A stretch of DNA of 64,000 nt from NCBI GenBank assembly GCA_036386835.1, contig DASVUX010000011.1, positions 581,311-645,310 on the forward strand, written 5' to 3'. The notes beneath the pieces are model-generated. The model was given only the letters and a program-made list of their open reading frames with translations, did no database searches and was not told where the DNA came from. Below, in pieces: positions 52,200 to 60,040 of the stretch (within the stretch, counting starts at the first letter, position 1; every line of letters begins with the position of its first letter). Source of the stretch: 2-12-FULL-35-15 sp036386835. GTDB taxonomy: Bacteria; Bacteroidota; Bacteroidia; 2-12-FULL-35-15. The translations under genes and the position numbers were made by a program.

Positions 52200-53759
52200 T
52201 TATTTCGTTATCACGATCTTTCTTGTTTCAATTCTTCCATCAGCGTTCAACTGAAGCAGATAAATTCCGCTTTCGATATTTTCTGTATTCAGCAAAACTT
52301 TGTGCTCACCCCGTATGCGCTGTCCGCTTTCTATCACATTGATCTTCCTTCCTGCTATGTCGGAAATGCACAGTTCAACAGGTGCATCACCTTTTAAGAA
52401 ATAAGAAACTGTAGTCTGGCTTGCTGCCGGATTAGGATATGAAGTAAGTTCGAAGTTTGTCTGCTGTAATTCTTCAACACTTACAATAGTTATATCCACC
52501 GAGTCGCAGAATGTTGATGTACATCCATCAAATGAGTTGGTAGTAGTAAGACAAACATAGTAAGTGCCTTCGCTCAAATACGTATTGCTGATGGTTTGAC
52601 CCGTGCCAGAGTTGCCATCCCCGAAAGTCCAGGCATAGGAGTTATTGCTTGCAAATGAAAGAGCAATAAAATCCACCTGTCCGTTGTTATCTGATTGGGT
52701 AAAAGTTACATTACAGTTATTGGTGTCTGCAGCGACCAGAATTGTATCACAAAAAGTGCTTGTACACATACTGAAAGAATCCACAGCGGTCAGGCAGACA
52801 ATGTAAGATCCGGAAGCGGGGAAGGTATGGAAGGCGAAACCTCCGGTACCGGTTGTAGTATCTCCGAAATCCCAGAAGTAGTCCATTCCAAAATCAAATG
52901 GAGAAGCCTGGAAACTTACGTTACCACTTCCGTTGTCGGTAAATGTGAAAGTTGTATTGCATGGAGTCGCTGCCAGCACAACCGTATCACAGAAAGAACT
53001 CATGCACATGGTAGCTGAATCCACAGCAGTTAAGCAAACGGTGTATGATCCGACAGCCGGGAAAGTATGAAAAGAAAATGCACCTGTACCCGTTGTTCCA
53101 TCACCATAGTCCCAGGTATAATCCATTCCGAAATCAAATGGCGCAACCTGGAAGCTGACATTGCCGCTCCCGTTATCATTAAAAGTAAATGTGGTATTGC
53201 AGGAAGGAGGAGTAATGTTGACAATTACTGTATCGCATGCGGATGCGCTGCAGATGCCGGTATTGTCAGAAACAGTAAGGCACACGTTGTAACTTCCCGC
53301 AGGGTAATTATGTGTTGCAAATGCAGCGCTGTCAAATGTACCGTCCCCGAAATTCCATACATATTCGAGATTGAATCCAAGGGGGGCTCCCTGGAAAGTT
53401 ACATCGCCATTGGTCGTATCAACCGTATAAGTAAAGGAAGGGGTGATCCCTCCATTAACAGTAACAGTACCGTTGAATGTGTTGCTGCAGAAAGTGCTTG
53501 TGAATATCGTAAGTGAAACATTGTACACACCGCAGGAAGCGTAAGTGTGGACCGGGTTCTGCGTAGTGCTGAAAGTTCCGTCACCGAAGCTCCACCCCCA
53601 GTTTACTACCGATCCTGCAGTAGCAGAAGACATGTCGGTGAATGTGGCAATATTGCCGGAAGCGGTATACGAAAAGCCGGCTGTGCATTGAGCGGCAGCT
53701 TTTCCAGGGCAGCCAAGATAAATGAGTGCTGCAAAAAGCAGTGTGTAAATTTTTTTCAT
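52200..53759 (-). CDS. Five-PKD T9SS secreted protein
   Basis: 519 residues. Signal peptide MKKIYTLLFAALIYLGCPGKAAA; five PKD-type domains (about 26-102, 106-182, 187-263, 267-343, 348-420) with WSFGDGTFS, WNFGDGTFD, WDYGDGTTG, WDFGDTTTG and WTFGDGNSG; then a type A T9SS tail (about 435-519, YPNPAASQTTVSYF ending TRKIVITK). Modules 3 and 4 agree at about 59 of 76 residues and repeat with an exact 80-residue period, a fairly recent internal duplication. Likely a surface or matrix protein. Its promoter is interleaved with that of ispG. Confidence 0.93.
   Translation of the reverse strand: MKKIYTLLFAALIYLGCPGKAAAQCTAGFSYTASGNIATFTDMSSATAGSVVNWGWSFGDGTFSTTQNPVHTYASCGVYNVSLTIFTSTFCSNTFNGTVTVNGGITPSFTYTVDTTNGDVTFQGAPLGFNLEYVWNFGDGTFDSAAFATHNYPAGSYNVCLTVSDNTGICSASACDTVIVNITPPSCNTTFTFNDNGSGNVSFQVAPFDFGMDYTWDYGDGTTGTGAFSFHTFPAVGSYTVCLTAVDSATMCMSSFCDTVVLAATPCNTTFTFTDNGSGNVSFQASPFDFGMDYFWDFGDTTTGTGGFAFHTFPASGSYIVCLTAVDSFSMCTSTFCDTILVAADTNNCNVTFTQSDNNGQVDFIALSFASNNSYAWTFGDGNSGTGQTISNTYLSEGTYYVCLTTTNSFDGCTSTFCDSVDITIVSVEELQQTNFELTSYPNPAASQTTVSYFLKGDAPVELCISDIAGRKINVIESGQRIRGEHKVLLNTENIESGIYLLQLNADGRIETRKIVITK
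52722..53201 (-). repeat. Tandem 240-bp duplication of a PKD module
   Basis: Module 3 (53201-52962) and module 4 (52961-52722) code for 80-residue units that each begin CNTTFTF. DNA differs at many silent sites, so the duplication is not very recent. Confidence 0.75.
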
Positions 53760-53787
53760 GAGGTCTGTGTGTGAGGTTTTATCATAT

Positions 53788-53795
53788 CAAAAATA
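53788..53795 (-). promoter_or_regulatory. -7 box for the five-PKD gene
   Basis: Minus-strand TATTTTTG matches TAnnTTTG, 29 nt before the start codon at 53759. It lies 12 nt from the plus-strand -7 box of ispG. Confidence 0.6.
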
Positions 53796-53807
53796 TGAAT
53801 TTTATCC

Positions 53808-53815
53808 TAACTTTG
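53808..53815 (+). promoter_or_regulatory. -7 box for ispG
   Basis: TAACTTTG matches TAnnTTTG, 18 nt before the ATG at 53834. It places upstream start candidates (53771, 53795) in untranscribed DNA. Confidence 0.65.
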
Positions 53816-53833
53816 TATTTCAATCAGTTTTCA

Positions 53834-55825
53834 ATGATATTTCAGCCTTATTGCAGCAGTTTAACCGGTTATTCAAGGTACAGGACCCGCGTGGTTAACA
53901 TCGGGGATCTACCCCTTGGAGGTGACAACCCTATCCGCCTTCAATCGATGACGACCACCGACACCATGGATACGATGGCTACCGTGGAGCAAAGCATCCG
54001 GATGATCGATGCCGGCTGCGAATATGTAAGGATCACTGCGCCCAGCCTGAAGGAAGCCCAGAACCTGGAGAATATCAAAAAGGAGCTGCGTAAACGCGGA
54101 TACAGCGCGCCCCTGATCGCGGATATTCATTTTACTCCCAATGCCGCTGAGCTGGCTGCCCGTATAGTGGAAAAGGTGAGGGTGAACCCGGGCAATTATG
54201 CGGATAAGAAAAAGTTTGAAAATATAGAATATACCGATGATACGTATGTTGCGGAAATTGACCGCATAAGGGCCCGGTTCACACCTTTGGTGAAGATCTG
54301 CAAGGAATATGGCACCGCAATGCGCATAGGGACAAATCACGGTTCCCTGAGTGACAGGATCCTGAGCCGTTATGGGGATACCCCGCTTGGAATGGTGGAA
54401 AGCGCATTGGAATTTCTCCGCATCTGTGAAGACAATAATTACTATAATATCGTCCTTTCCATGAAAGCCAGTAACCCGCAGGTAATGGTGCAGGCATACA
54501 GGTTGCTCATCAAGAAGATGGGGGAACTGAATATGAATTATCCCCTTCATCTTGGCGTAACAGAAGCAGGTGAAGGAGAAGACGGCCGGATCAAATCTGC
54601 CGCAGGGATCGGAACGCTGCTGGAAGATGGTATCGGTGATACTGTTCGTGTTTCACTTACCGAGGACCCCGAGTTCGAGATCCCGGTTGCGAAAGCCTTA
54701 GTTGATCGTTATTCAAAAAGAACCTCTCATAAAGCAATCAAAGATATCCCCGATTCTTTAATCAAGGATAACCCTGAATCCGGGGACCACAAGTCGGGGA
54801 ACTGGAATTTGCCTTATTCTCCCTATGAATACCAGAGACGCATTTCCCATGAAGCAGTAAATATCGGGGGATCAAATGTGCCGCGGGTAATCGCAGATTT
54901 CAGCACCAGGCAGACAATTACTGCGGCTTCTTTTTTTGCGGTAGGGTATAATTATTCTGTGCCCCTTGATAAATGGAACCTAACGGACCAGGCATGTGAT
55001 TATATTTTTGCCGGTGATAATACGGTTGATTTTGCGATCCCGGGAACACTGGGGATAATTTATAATTCGGCCAAATGGAACTTACTGCAGGATAAAACCA
55101 GGAGTTACCCTTTGTTTTCTTTCCGGGAATTCTTGGATGCCCCGGAGAAGTCCACTGAACTGAATTTTGTCAGTGTGAATATTAATGATATCCTACAATT
55201 TTCCGGATCAGGCATTTTGCAGTTCACAAGCTCCATTGTACTTGTTCTTGAAACAAACAATGAGCATGGAATGGCAGAACAGCGCAGGGCATTCATTGAG
55301 CTCATGAACCTCAATTTTAAAGTGCCTGTTATCATAAAAAGAGACTACAAAGGAATTGATGAAGAAAAATTCCAGCTGTATGTTTCCACCGATCTTGGCG
55401 CCTTATTCCTCGATGGTTTTGGTGACGGAGTTTGGGCCACATCGGAAAATGTCCCTGTAAAAGCCATCAATTCAACATTGTTCGGTATCCTTCAGGCCAC
55501 ACGTACCCGTATCTCCAAAACAGAATATATTTCCTGCCCTTCTTGCGGAAGGACATTGTTCGACCTCCAGGAAACAACCGCCAGGATCAGGGTACGTACA
55601 GATCATTTAAAAGGCATCAAGATCGGTATCATGGGCTGCATTGTTAACGGGCCGGGTGAAATGGCGGATGCCGATTACGGATATGTCGGAACCGGTATCG
55701 GTAAGATCACTTTGTATAAAGGCAGGGAAGTGGTAGAAAGGAATATCAGTTCCGAAAAGGCGGTTGATGCCCTTATTGAGCTCATAAAAAAGCATGGCGA
55801 CTGGGTAGAAAAGGAAATCCAGTGA
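53834..55825 (+). CDS. ispG: (E)-4-hydroxy-3-methylbut-2-enyl-diphosphate synthase
   Basis: About 663 residues. IspG (GcpE) makes HMBPP, the penultimate MEP-pathway step. N-terminal YSRYRTRVVNIGDLPLGG, PIRLQSMTTTDTMDT, IADIHFTPNAAELAA, RIGTNHGSLSDRIL and HLGVTEAGEGEDGRIKSA mark the TIM barrel; the C-terminal iron-sulphur part has CPSCGRTLFD and GIMGCIVNGPGEMADADYG. The long insert between them (about 290-560) is the three-domain architecture found in plants, Chlamydiae and Bacteroidota. The start was moved downstream because of the promoter and the family N-terminus. The stop overlaps the next ATG (TGATG). Confidence 0.96.
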   Translation: MIFQPYCSSLTGYSRYRTRVVNIGDLPLGGDNPIRLQSMTTTDTMDTMATVEQSIRMIDAGCEYVRITAPSLKEAQNLENIKKELRKRGYSAPLIADIHFTPNAAELAARIVEKVRVNPGNYADKKKFENIEYTDDTYVAEIDRIRARFTPLVKICKEYGTAMRIGTNHGSLSDRILSRYGDTPLGMVESALEFLRICEDNNYYNIVLSMKASNPQVMVQAYRLLIKKMGELNMNYPLHLGVTEAGEGEDGRIKSAAGIGTLLEDGIGDTVRVSLTEDPEFEIPVAKALVDRYSKRTSHKAIKDIPDSLIKDNPESGDHKSGNWNLPYSPYEYQRRISHEAVNIGGSNVPRVIADFSTRQTITAASFFAVGYNYSVPLDKWNLTDQACDYIFAGDNTVDFAIPGTLGIIYNSAKWNLLQDKTRSYPLFSFREFLDAPEKSTELNFVSVNINDILQFSGSGILQFTSSIVLVLETNNEHGMAEQRRAFIELMNLNFKVPVIIKRDYKGIDEEKFQLYVSTDLGALFLDGFGDGVWATSENVPVKAINSTLFGILQATRTRISKTEYISCPSCGRTLFDLQETTARIRVRTDHLKGIKIGIMGCIVNGPGEMADADYGYVGTGIGKITLYKGREVVERNISSEKAVDALIELIKKHGDWVEKEIQ

Positions 55826-57945
55826 TGAAGGCAAGCCCGTTTTTAATTTTAATTTTTATTGTTCAGCTCATATTTCCGCAGCTTGTTATATCTCAGGATC
55901 TTGGTGTAATTGATTCGTTAAATAAAATTGCCCGGAAAGTACCGGCAGATACTTTTGCCGTGGAAGCAATGCGGCAGATAGGATGGGAGTATGAAGGCGT
56001 TGATAATTCCATATACCTCAGTTACGCACATAAAGCCCTGGCATTATCATACTCCGTAGGCCATGCTTCAACCACGGGATCGTGCCTGATGGATATCGGA
56101 ATAGCCCATGAAGGAATAGGCAGCCCTGATTCATCTATTTATTATTATAAAAAGGCCATTTCCATTTTCAGGGGTGTAAATGATAGTGATGGTATAGCAG
56201 CAGTCTATCTCAATATGGGTGCAACATACAGAACGCTCGGTAATTTCTCCGAGGCGCTTTATTGTTTTCTCGAGGCACTTAAAATAGCTGAAAAAAATAA
56301 TGATCAGGGCAGGACCGCGGATTGCAAAACTGCCATTGGGAATATCTACAGGCAGAAAGGCAACCTTGATATTGCAAAAAAATATCTTGAAGAAGGGTTA
56401 GAAGTATATGAATTCCTTAAAGACTGTGAAGGGATTGGCAGGGCAGCAAATAATCTGGGCATTGTCTATTCTGAACTGAAGGACCATAAAAAAGCCATTG
56501 AATATTATTTCAAGGCATTAAAGATCAGGGAAGAATTAAAGCTCTCCTCCGCAATTTCCACCTGTTATTCAAATATAGGATGCGAATATTATGAAATGAA
56601 TGATCTTAATAATTCCATACTTTATCACAATAAAGCACTTGCTCTGAATACCAGGCTGGATAATACCAGGGGAATTGCGATCGATCTTACAAACCTTGCT
56701 GCCGTAAATACAAAACAGGGAAAATATGCCGAGGCTGTTGCTAAACTTCAGAAAGCTAAGGGCTTGGCCGCGGCATTGAAATTCAAAGACCTTTTGAAGG
56801 AAGTTTATATGAACCTGGCTGAGAACTATTCATTGATGAATGATCACTTTAATGCCTATAAACATCATAAGAAGTACACCGAGATCAAGGACAGCATACT
56901 TAATGAAGAAGAGAACAGCATCATAGCGGAAATGAATTCCAAATATGAATCTGAAAAAAAGGATTCCGAGATTAAACTGCTCAATAAAAGTAAAGAAGTG
57001 CAGGCGGCTGACCTTAAAAGAAAGTCAATCATCATTTGGGCCGCCCTGGTTGGGATCGTACTCGTTCTGCTGCTCGCTTTTTATATTTACCGCGGTTACC
57101 GGTTGAAGCAGAAAGCGAATGATATTATCACAAGGCAGAAGCATGAAGTGGAACTGCAAAAAGCTATCATTGAGGAAAAACAAAAAGAGATCACCGACAG
57201 CATTCATTATGCTAAGCGCATTCAAAGAGCCTTGCTTTCGTCTGATACATTTTTAAATAAGGAACTGCCGGAACATTTTATCCTGTACAAGCCCAAGGAT
57301 ATTGTGAGCGGTGACTTTTACTGGGCAGCCAAAACAGAGGCAGGTAAGGTTTTACTGATGACCGCGGATTGTACCGGCCATGGTGTTCCCGGTGCATTCA
57401 TGAGCTTGCTGGGAGTGAATTTCCTGAACGATATTACAACAGACAAGAGGATTGTAAAACCAAACCAGATCCTGGATAAGCTCAGAAAAGACATCATCTA
57501 CGCGCTGAACCCGGAAGGAACTGGAACGGAAGCTATGGATGGAATGGATGCAGCAATCTGCAGTTTCGATTTTAATAATATGGAACTGGAGCTGGCTGCT
57601 GCAAACAATCCTGTATGGTTGATCAGGGACGATAAATTGATAGAATTTTTTCCGGACAAAATGCCTGTGGGTAAATTTTACGATGATGAAAGAAATTTCA
57701 GCTTGCAGAGAACGGAGCTGAAAATGGGAGATATTGTTTACACATTAACCGACGGTTATGCTGACCAGTTTGGTGGTCCAAAGGGGAAGAAGTTCAAGCC
57801 TAAGGCATTAAAAGACCTGCTGCTCAGTATCTGCAGCTTGTCAATGGAAGAACAGAGAAAATGTCTCGACAGGAATATCGAGGAGTGGAAAGGCCGCCAG
57901 GAACAGATAGATGACATACTTATTATCGGGGTAAGGATACATTGA
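55825..57945 (+). CDS. TPR-containing SpoIIE-type protein phosphatase
   Basis: About 706 residues. Signal peptide (FLILIFIVQLIFPQLVISQ), six to eight tetratricopeptide repeats in the periplasm (about 55-350; e.g. AAVYLNMGATYRTLGNFSEAL), a membrane helix (about 395-415, WAALVGIVLVLLLAFYIY), a coiled-coil linker and a cytoplasmic PP2C-like SpoIIE phosphatase (about 470-706). DIVSGDFYW, TADCTGHGVPGAFMSLLG, MDAAICSF, LTDGYADQFGG and QIDDILIIGVRI carry the metal-binding aspartates. Such proteins dephosphorylate anti-anti-sigma-type regulators; the partner is not in the window. It overlaps ispG by 1 nt. Confidence 0.93.
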   Translation: MKASPFLILIFIVQLIFPQLVISQDLGVIDSLNKIARKVPADTFAVEAMRQIGWEYEGVDNSIYLSYAHKALALSYSVGHASTTGSCLMDIGIAHEGIGSPDSSIYYYKKAISIFRGVNDSDGIAAVYLNMGATYRTLGNFSEALYCFLEALKIAEKNNDQGRTADCKTAIGNIYRQKGNLDIAKKYLEEGLEVYEFLKDCEGIGRAANNLGIVYSELKDHKKAIEYYFKALKIREELKLSSAISTCYSNIGCEYYEMNDLNNSILYHNKALALNTRLDNTRGIAIDLTNLAAVNTKQGKYAEAVAKLQKAKGLAAALKFKDLLKEVYMNLAENYSLMNDHFNAYKHHKKYTEIKDSILNEEENSIIAEMNSKYESEKKDSEIKLLNKSKEVQAADLKRKSIIIWAALVGIVLVLLLAFYIYRGYRLKQKANDIITRQKHEVELQKAIIEEKQKEITDSIHYAKRIQRALLSSDTFLNKELPEHFILYKPKDIVSGDFYWAAKTEAGKVLLMTADCTGHGVPGAFMSLLGVNFLNDITTDKRIVKPNQILDKLRKDIIYALNPEGTGTEAMDGMDAAICSFDFNNMELELAAANNPVWLIRDDKLIEFFPDKMPVGKFYDDERNFSLQRTELKMGDIVYTLTDGYADQFGGPKGKKFKPKALKDLLLSICSLSMEEQRKCLDRNIEEWKGRQEQIDDILIIGVRIH

Positions 57946-57995
57946 TATCTGGCCGCACCAGAGGCCGGCTTTCACGAAATTTTTTTATACCGGAT

Positions 57996-58292
57996 TCAAA
58001 CCTGATTCCTCCCTTCCCGGTCTTTTAATTTCTGATACTCACGTAAAATATCATCATCCTTATTTTCCATATAGGCACTGTAATAATTGAATGCCAGGCC
58101 TACTCCCCAGGAAAGTGAGCACCAGATCGGCCACGGAACTCCGTTGTATTCATTGTCAAAATCTGAAACCCCATTGGTAAAAAACCAAAGTGCCCAGAGA
58201 AAGCCATTAACAATAATGTAAGATGCAAGATGTTTTTTAAAACCTGCACGCTTTTTGGCGATGCGCCATAAATTTTCGTCTCTATTTTCCAT
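57996..58292 (-). CDS. 2TM-domain protein
   Basis: 98 residues. IAKKRAGFKKHLASYIIVNGF begins the 2TM domain: two membrane helices (about 20-40 and 55-75) around FTNGVSDFDNEYNGVPW, then a charged end. This small family is often encoded with histidine kinases or transcription regulators in Bacteroidota. Last gene of the run starting at the TonB receptor; 18 nt after the regulator. Confidence 0.85.
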   Translation of the reverse strand: MENRDENLWRIAKKRAGFKKHLASYIIVNGFLWALWFFTNGVSDFDNEYNGVPWPIWCSLSWGVGLAFNYYSAYMENKDDDILREYQKLKDREGRNQV

Positions 58293-58310
58293 TTTGATAA
58301 TTTCCTGTGT

Positions 58311-58598
58311 TTAATTTTTTTTTATGTATTCCTGGAGTGCCTTTACATAATCTTCAAATGCTTTGATCCCTTTTTTTGTGATGATGCAGCTTGTCAGGGG
58401 ATAGTTATCACGGAATTCTTTTTTAACCGTTATATAATCAGCATCTGCAAGTTTACTGATTTGTACGCTGAGGTTACCGGCAGTTGCCCCTGTCTTCTCT
58501 TTCAGAAAGGAAAAGTCAGCTTCCTTTACACTGATGAGCAGGCTCATAATGGAAAGGCGCAGTTGTGAATGTAATATGGGATCTAGGTCTTTAAACAT
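58311..58598 (-). CDS. Winged-helix transcriptional regulator
   Basis: 95 residues of a compact winged-helix fold. Helices LDPILHSQLRLSIMSLLI, the recognition region FSFLKEKTGATAGNLSVQISKL, the wing ADYITVKKEFRDNYPLTSCIITKKG and a terminal dimerisation helix (AFEDYVKALQEYIKKN) are visible. This is the MarR/PadR-like 'HTH_27' type. It lies in a run with a membrane protein and a 2TM protein, a set repeated in other Bacteroidota, often thought to form a small regulatory unit. Possible target: the inverted repeat at 62233-62270 upstream of the run (inference). Confidence 0.87.
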   Translation of the reverse strand: MFKDLDPILHSQLRLSIMSLLISVKEADFSFLKEKTGATAGNLSVQISKLADADYITVKKEFRDNYPLTSCIITKKGIKAFEDYVKALQEYIKKN

Positions 58599-58654
58599 TA
58601 TTTACTCTTCATAATTTTATGGGCTTGCAACTCCAACTAAAACTTTCTTTTAAC

Positions 58655-59230
58655 TTACTTCCTGTTGTTCATCTTAAGCAGATATCCCGGTATGATATAA
58701 CCACCTAGCACTGCGGCAGCAAGGATAAGGAGAAGGTATACATTCTGCACCTGGAATCCTCCGATCGCGCAGGCCCAGCAGAATACGCCTCCGAAGACCA
58801 GGGGCCTGAAACGAAGTGCTGTGCCGGAAAGGAACAAGCCGATGCCGTATAATACCATGATACACGGCAGAACCTGTAAATAATTCATGGAATTAAATAA
58901 GAGGATGATCAGCAATGCAACGGTAAAAGCTAACCAGGTATATTTCAGCGATTCGGTTATGGCGGTACGGGTCTTGTCCTTTTTTCCCATCCGCACCGAA
59001 TAGATGATTGTAATGATCCCGCCTAAAGGCATCAGCATCCATGGGGCCGAATTCCAACTTACCTGCATCTGTGCAAGAACAAATTGTGCAATGCTGGCAA
59101 CCAGCACCAGCCAGCCCCAGAGGAGAAAAATAAAAGCATCTGCCTTTACATCATTTTTTGCAGCATCGATCATTTCATGAATGATCCGGAGGCTCTCTTC
59201 GCTGGTTAAATGTTTTTCTTCTGTTTCCAT
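58655..59230 (-). CDS. Integral membrane protein of the regulator operon
   Basis: 191 residues. A cytoplasmic helical start (ESLRIIHEMIDAAKNDVKADA) and five predicted membrane helices (about 30-50, 60-77, 95-113, 116-135, 145-182). The N-terminal motif and the position in front of a winged-helix regulator are typical of a Bacteroidota set of unknown function. It lies 56 nt before the regulator gene. Confidence 0.78.
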   Translation of the reverse strand: METEEKHLTSEESLRIIHEMIDAAKNDVKADAFIFLLWGWLVLVASIAQFVLAQMQVSWNSAPWMLMPLGGIITIIYSVRMGKKDKTRTAITESLKYTWLAFTVALLIILLFNSMNYLQVLPCIMVLYGIGLFLSGTALRFRPLVFGGVFCWACAIGGFQVQNVYLLLILAAAVLGGYIIPGYLLKMNNRK

Positions 59231-59301
59231 TTCTGTTTTATTACGTGTGAGGTCATTCGGGTGGAGTAGAACGTGTGTTGCAATTAATCCTTATTCCAAA
59301 A

Positions 59302-59943
59302 CTATTTTTTTTCACATTCCTTTATAAAATATTCGGTGGACCGTTTCCCCCAGTTTGGTGAAATGCTGCTTACCGGTTTAAATGTTTCAAACATTTTCAA
59401 TGCTCTTTCAAAAGCCACCTTTGCCTTGTCCTTGCCGCCTCCAAACATGGGTGGAGTGTAAAAATATGCAGTGCCTTCAAGGTAGTGTGGGCGCGGGTTC
59501 GTCTTGTCCAGATCTTTTGCTTTTTCTCTCAGCTCGGCCGATTCCGTGCCATATTTCTGCCCGCGTGACATAGGGTTAACACTGATGCGTGCTGAAGCGA
59601 TCTGGGCTTTAAGAGTATAGATCTCAGAATTGTTTGGTGAGATGGAATCAGCTTTGTTTATGAATTTATCAGCCTTGTCGCAGTATGTATCGATCATATC
59701 ACCTTTGGTAGAGTAGGTCATGTTGACGTAGCAATAAGCTGCATAGTAGCTCGGGAGCCACTCGGTTTTTTCCGCTCCTGCAATGCGCTCGAAATTATTC
59801 GCGAGGTTCTGCAGTTTAGCCGCGTCCCTGGTAGTGTCCAGTTCCATTACATTTTTTTCCATAGCGGAAATGTATTTTTTGTTCTGTGCGTCAGCACCAA
59901 GACATGCCGCAATCATTGTTGAGAGGATCAGGAGTTTTTTCAT
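59302..59943 (-). CDS. Periplasmic helical-repeat protein
   Basis: 213 residues. Signal peptide MKKLLILSTMIAACLGADAQ; the mature part is helical and resembles tetratricopeptide repeats (NFERIAGAEKTEWLPSYYAAYCYVNM, KADSISPNNSEIYTLKAQIA, AKVAFERALKMFETF). The segment YFYTPPMFGGGKDKA between helices recurs in related Bacteroidota proteins. Function unknown. It follows the TonB receptor by 97 nt. Confidence 0.82.
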   Translation of the reverse strand: MKKLLILSTMIAACLGADAQNKKYISAMEKNVMELDTTRDAAKLQNLANNFERIAGAEKTEWLPSYYAAYCYVNMTYSTKGDMIDTYCDKADKFINKADSISPNNSEIYTLKAQIASARISVNPMSRGQKYGTESAELREKAKDLDKTNPRPHYLEGTAYFYTPPMFGGGKDKAKVAFERALKMFETFKPVSSISPNWGKRSTEYFIKECEKK

Positions 59944-60040
59944 TTTGGTTTGGTTGTTTTAGTTATAGTTTGGATTAAGAAGTAAATGCAATTGTTTTCA
60001 GTTATTCTTATGAATGATGTTAAGAAAGATCCCGTCCTTC

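Noticed and set aside
53771..53834. Longer ispG start at 53771 or 53795
   Set aside because: The -7 box at 53808-53815 lies downstream of both, and the extra residues do not resemble the family N-terminus.
57955..57995. Hairpin between the SpoIIE gene and the 2TM gene as terminator
   Set aside because: The stem is short with a wobble pair, and the T-run is about 17 nt away, so it is not a convincing intrinsic terminator.
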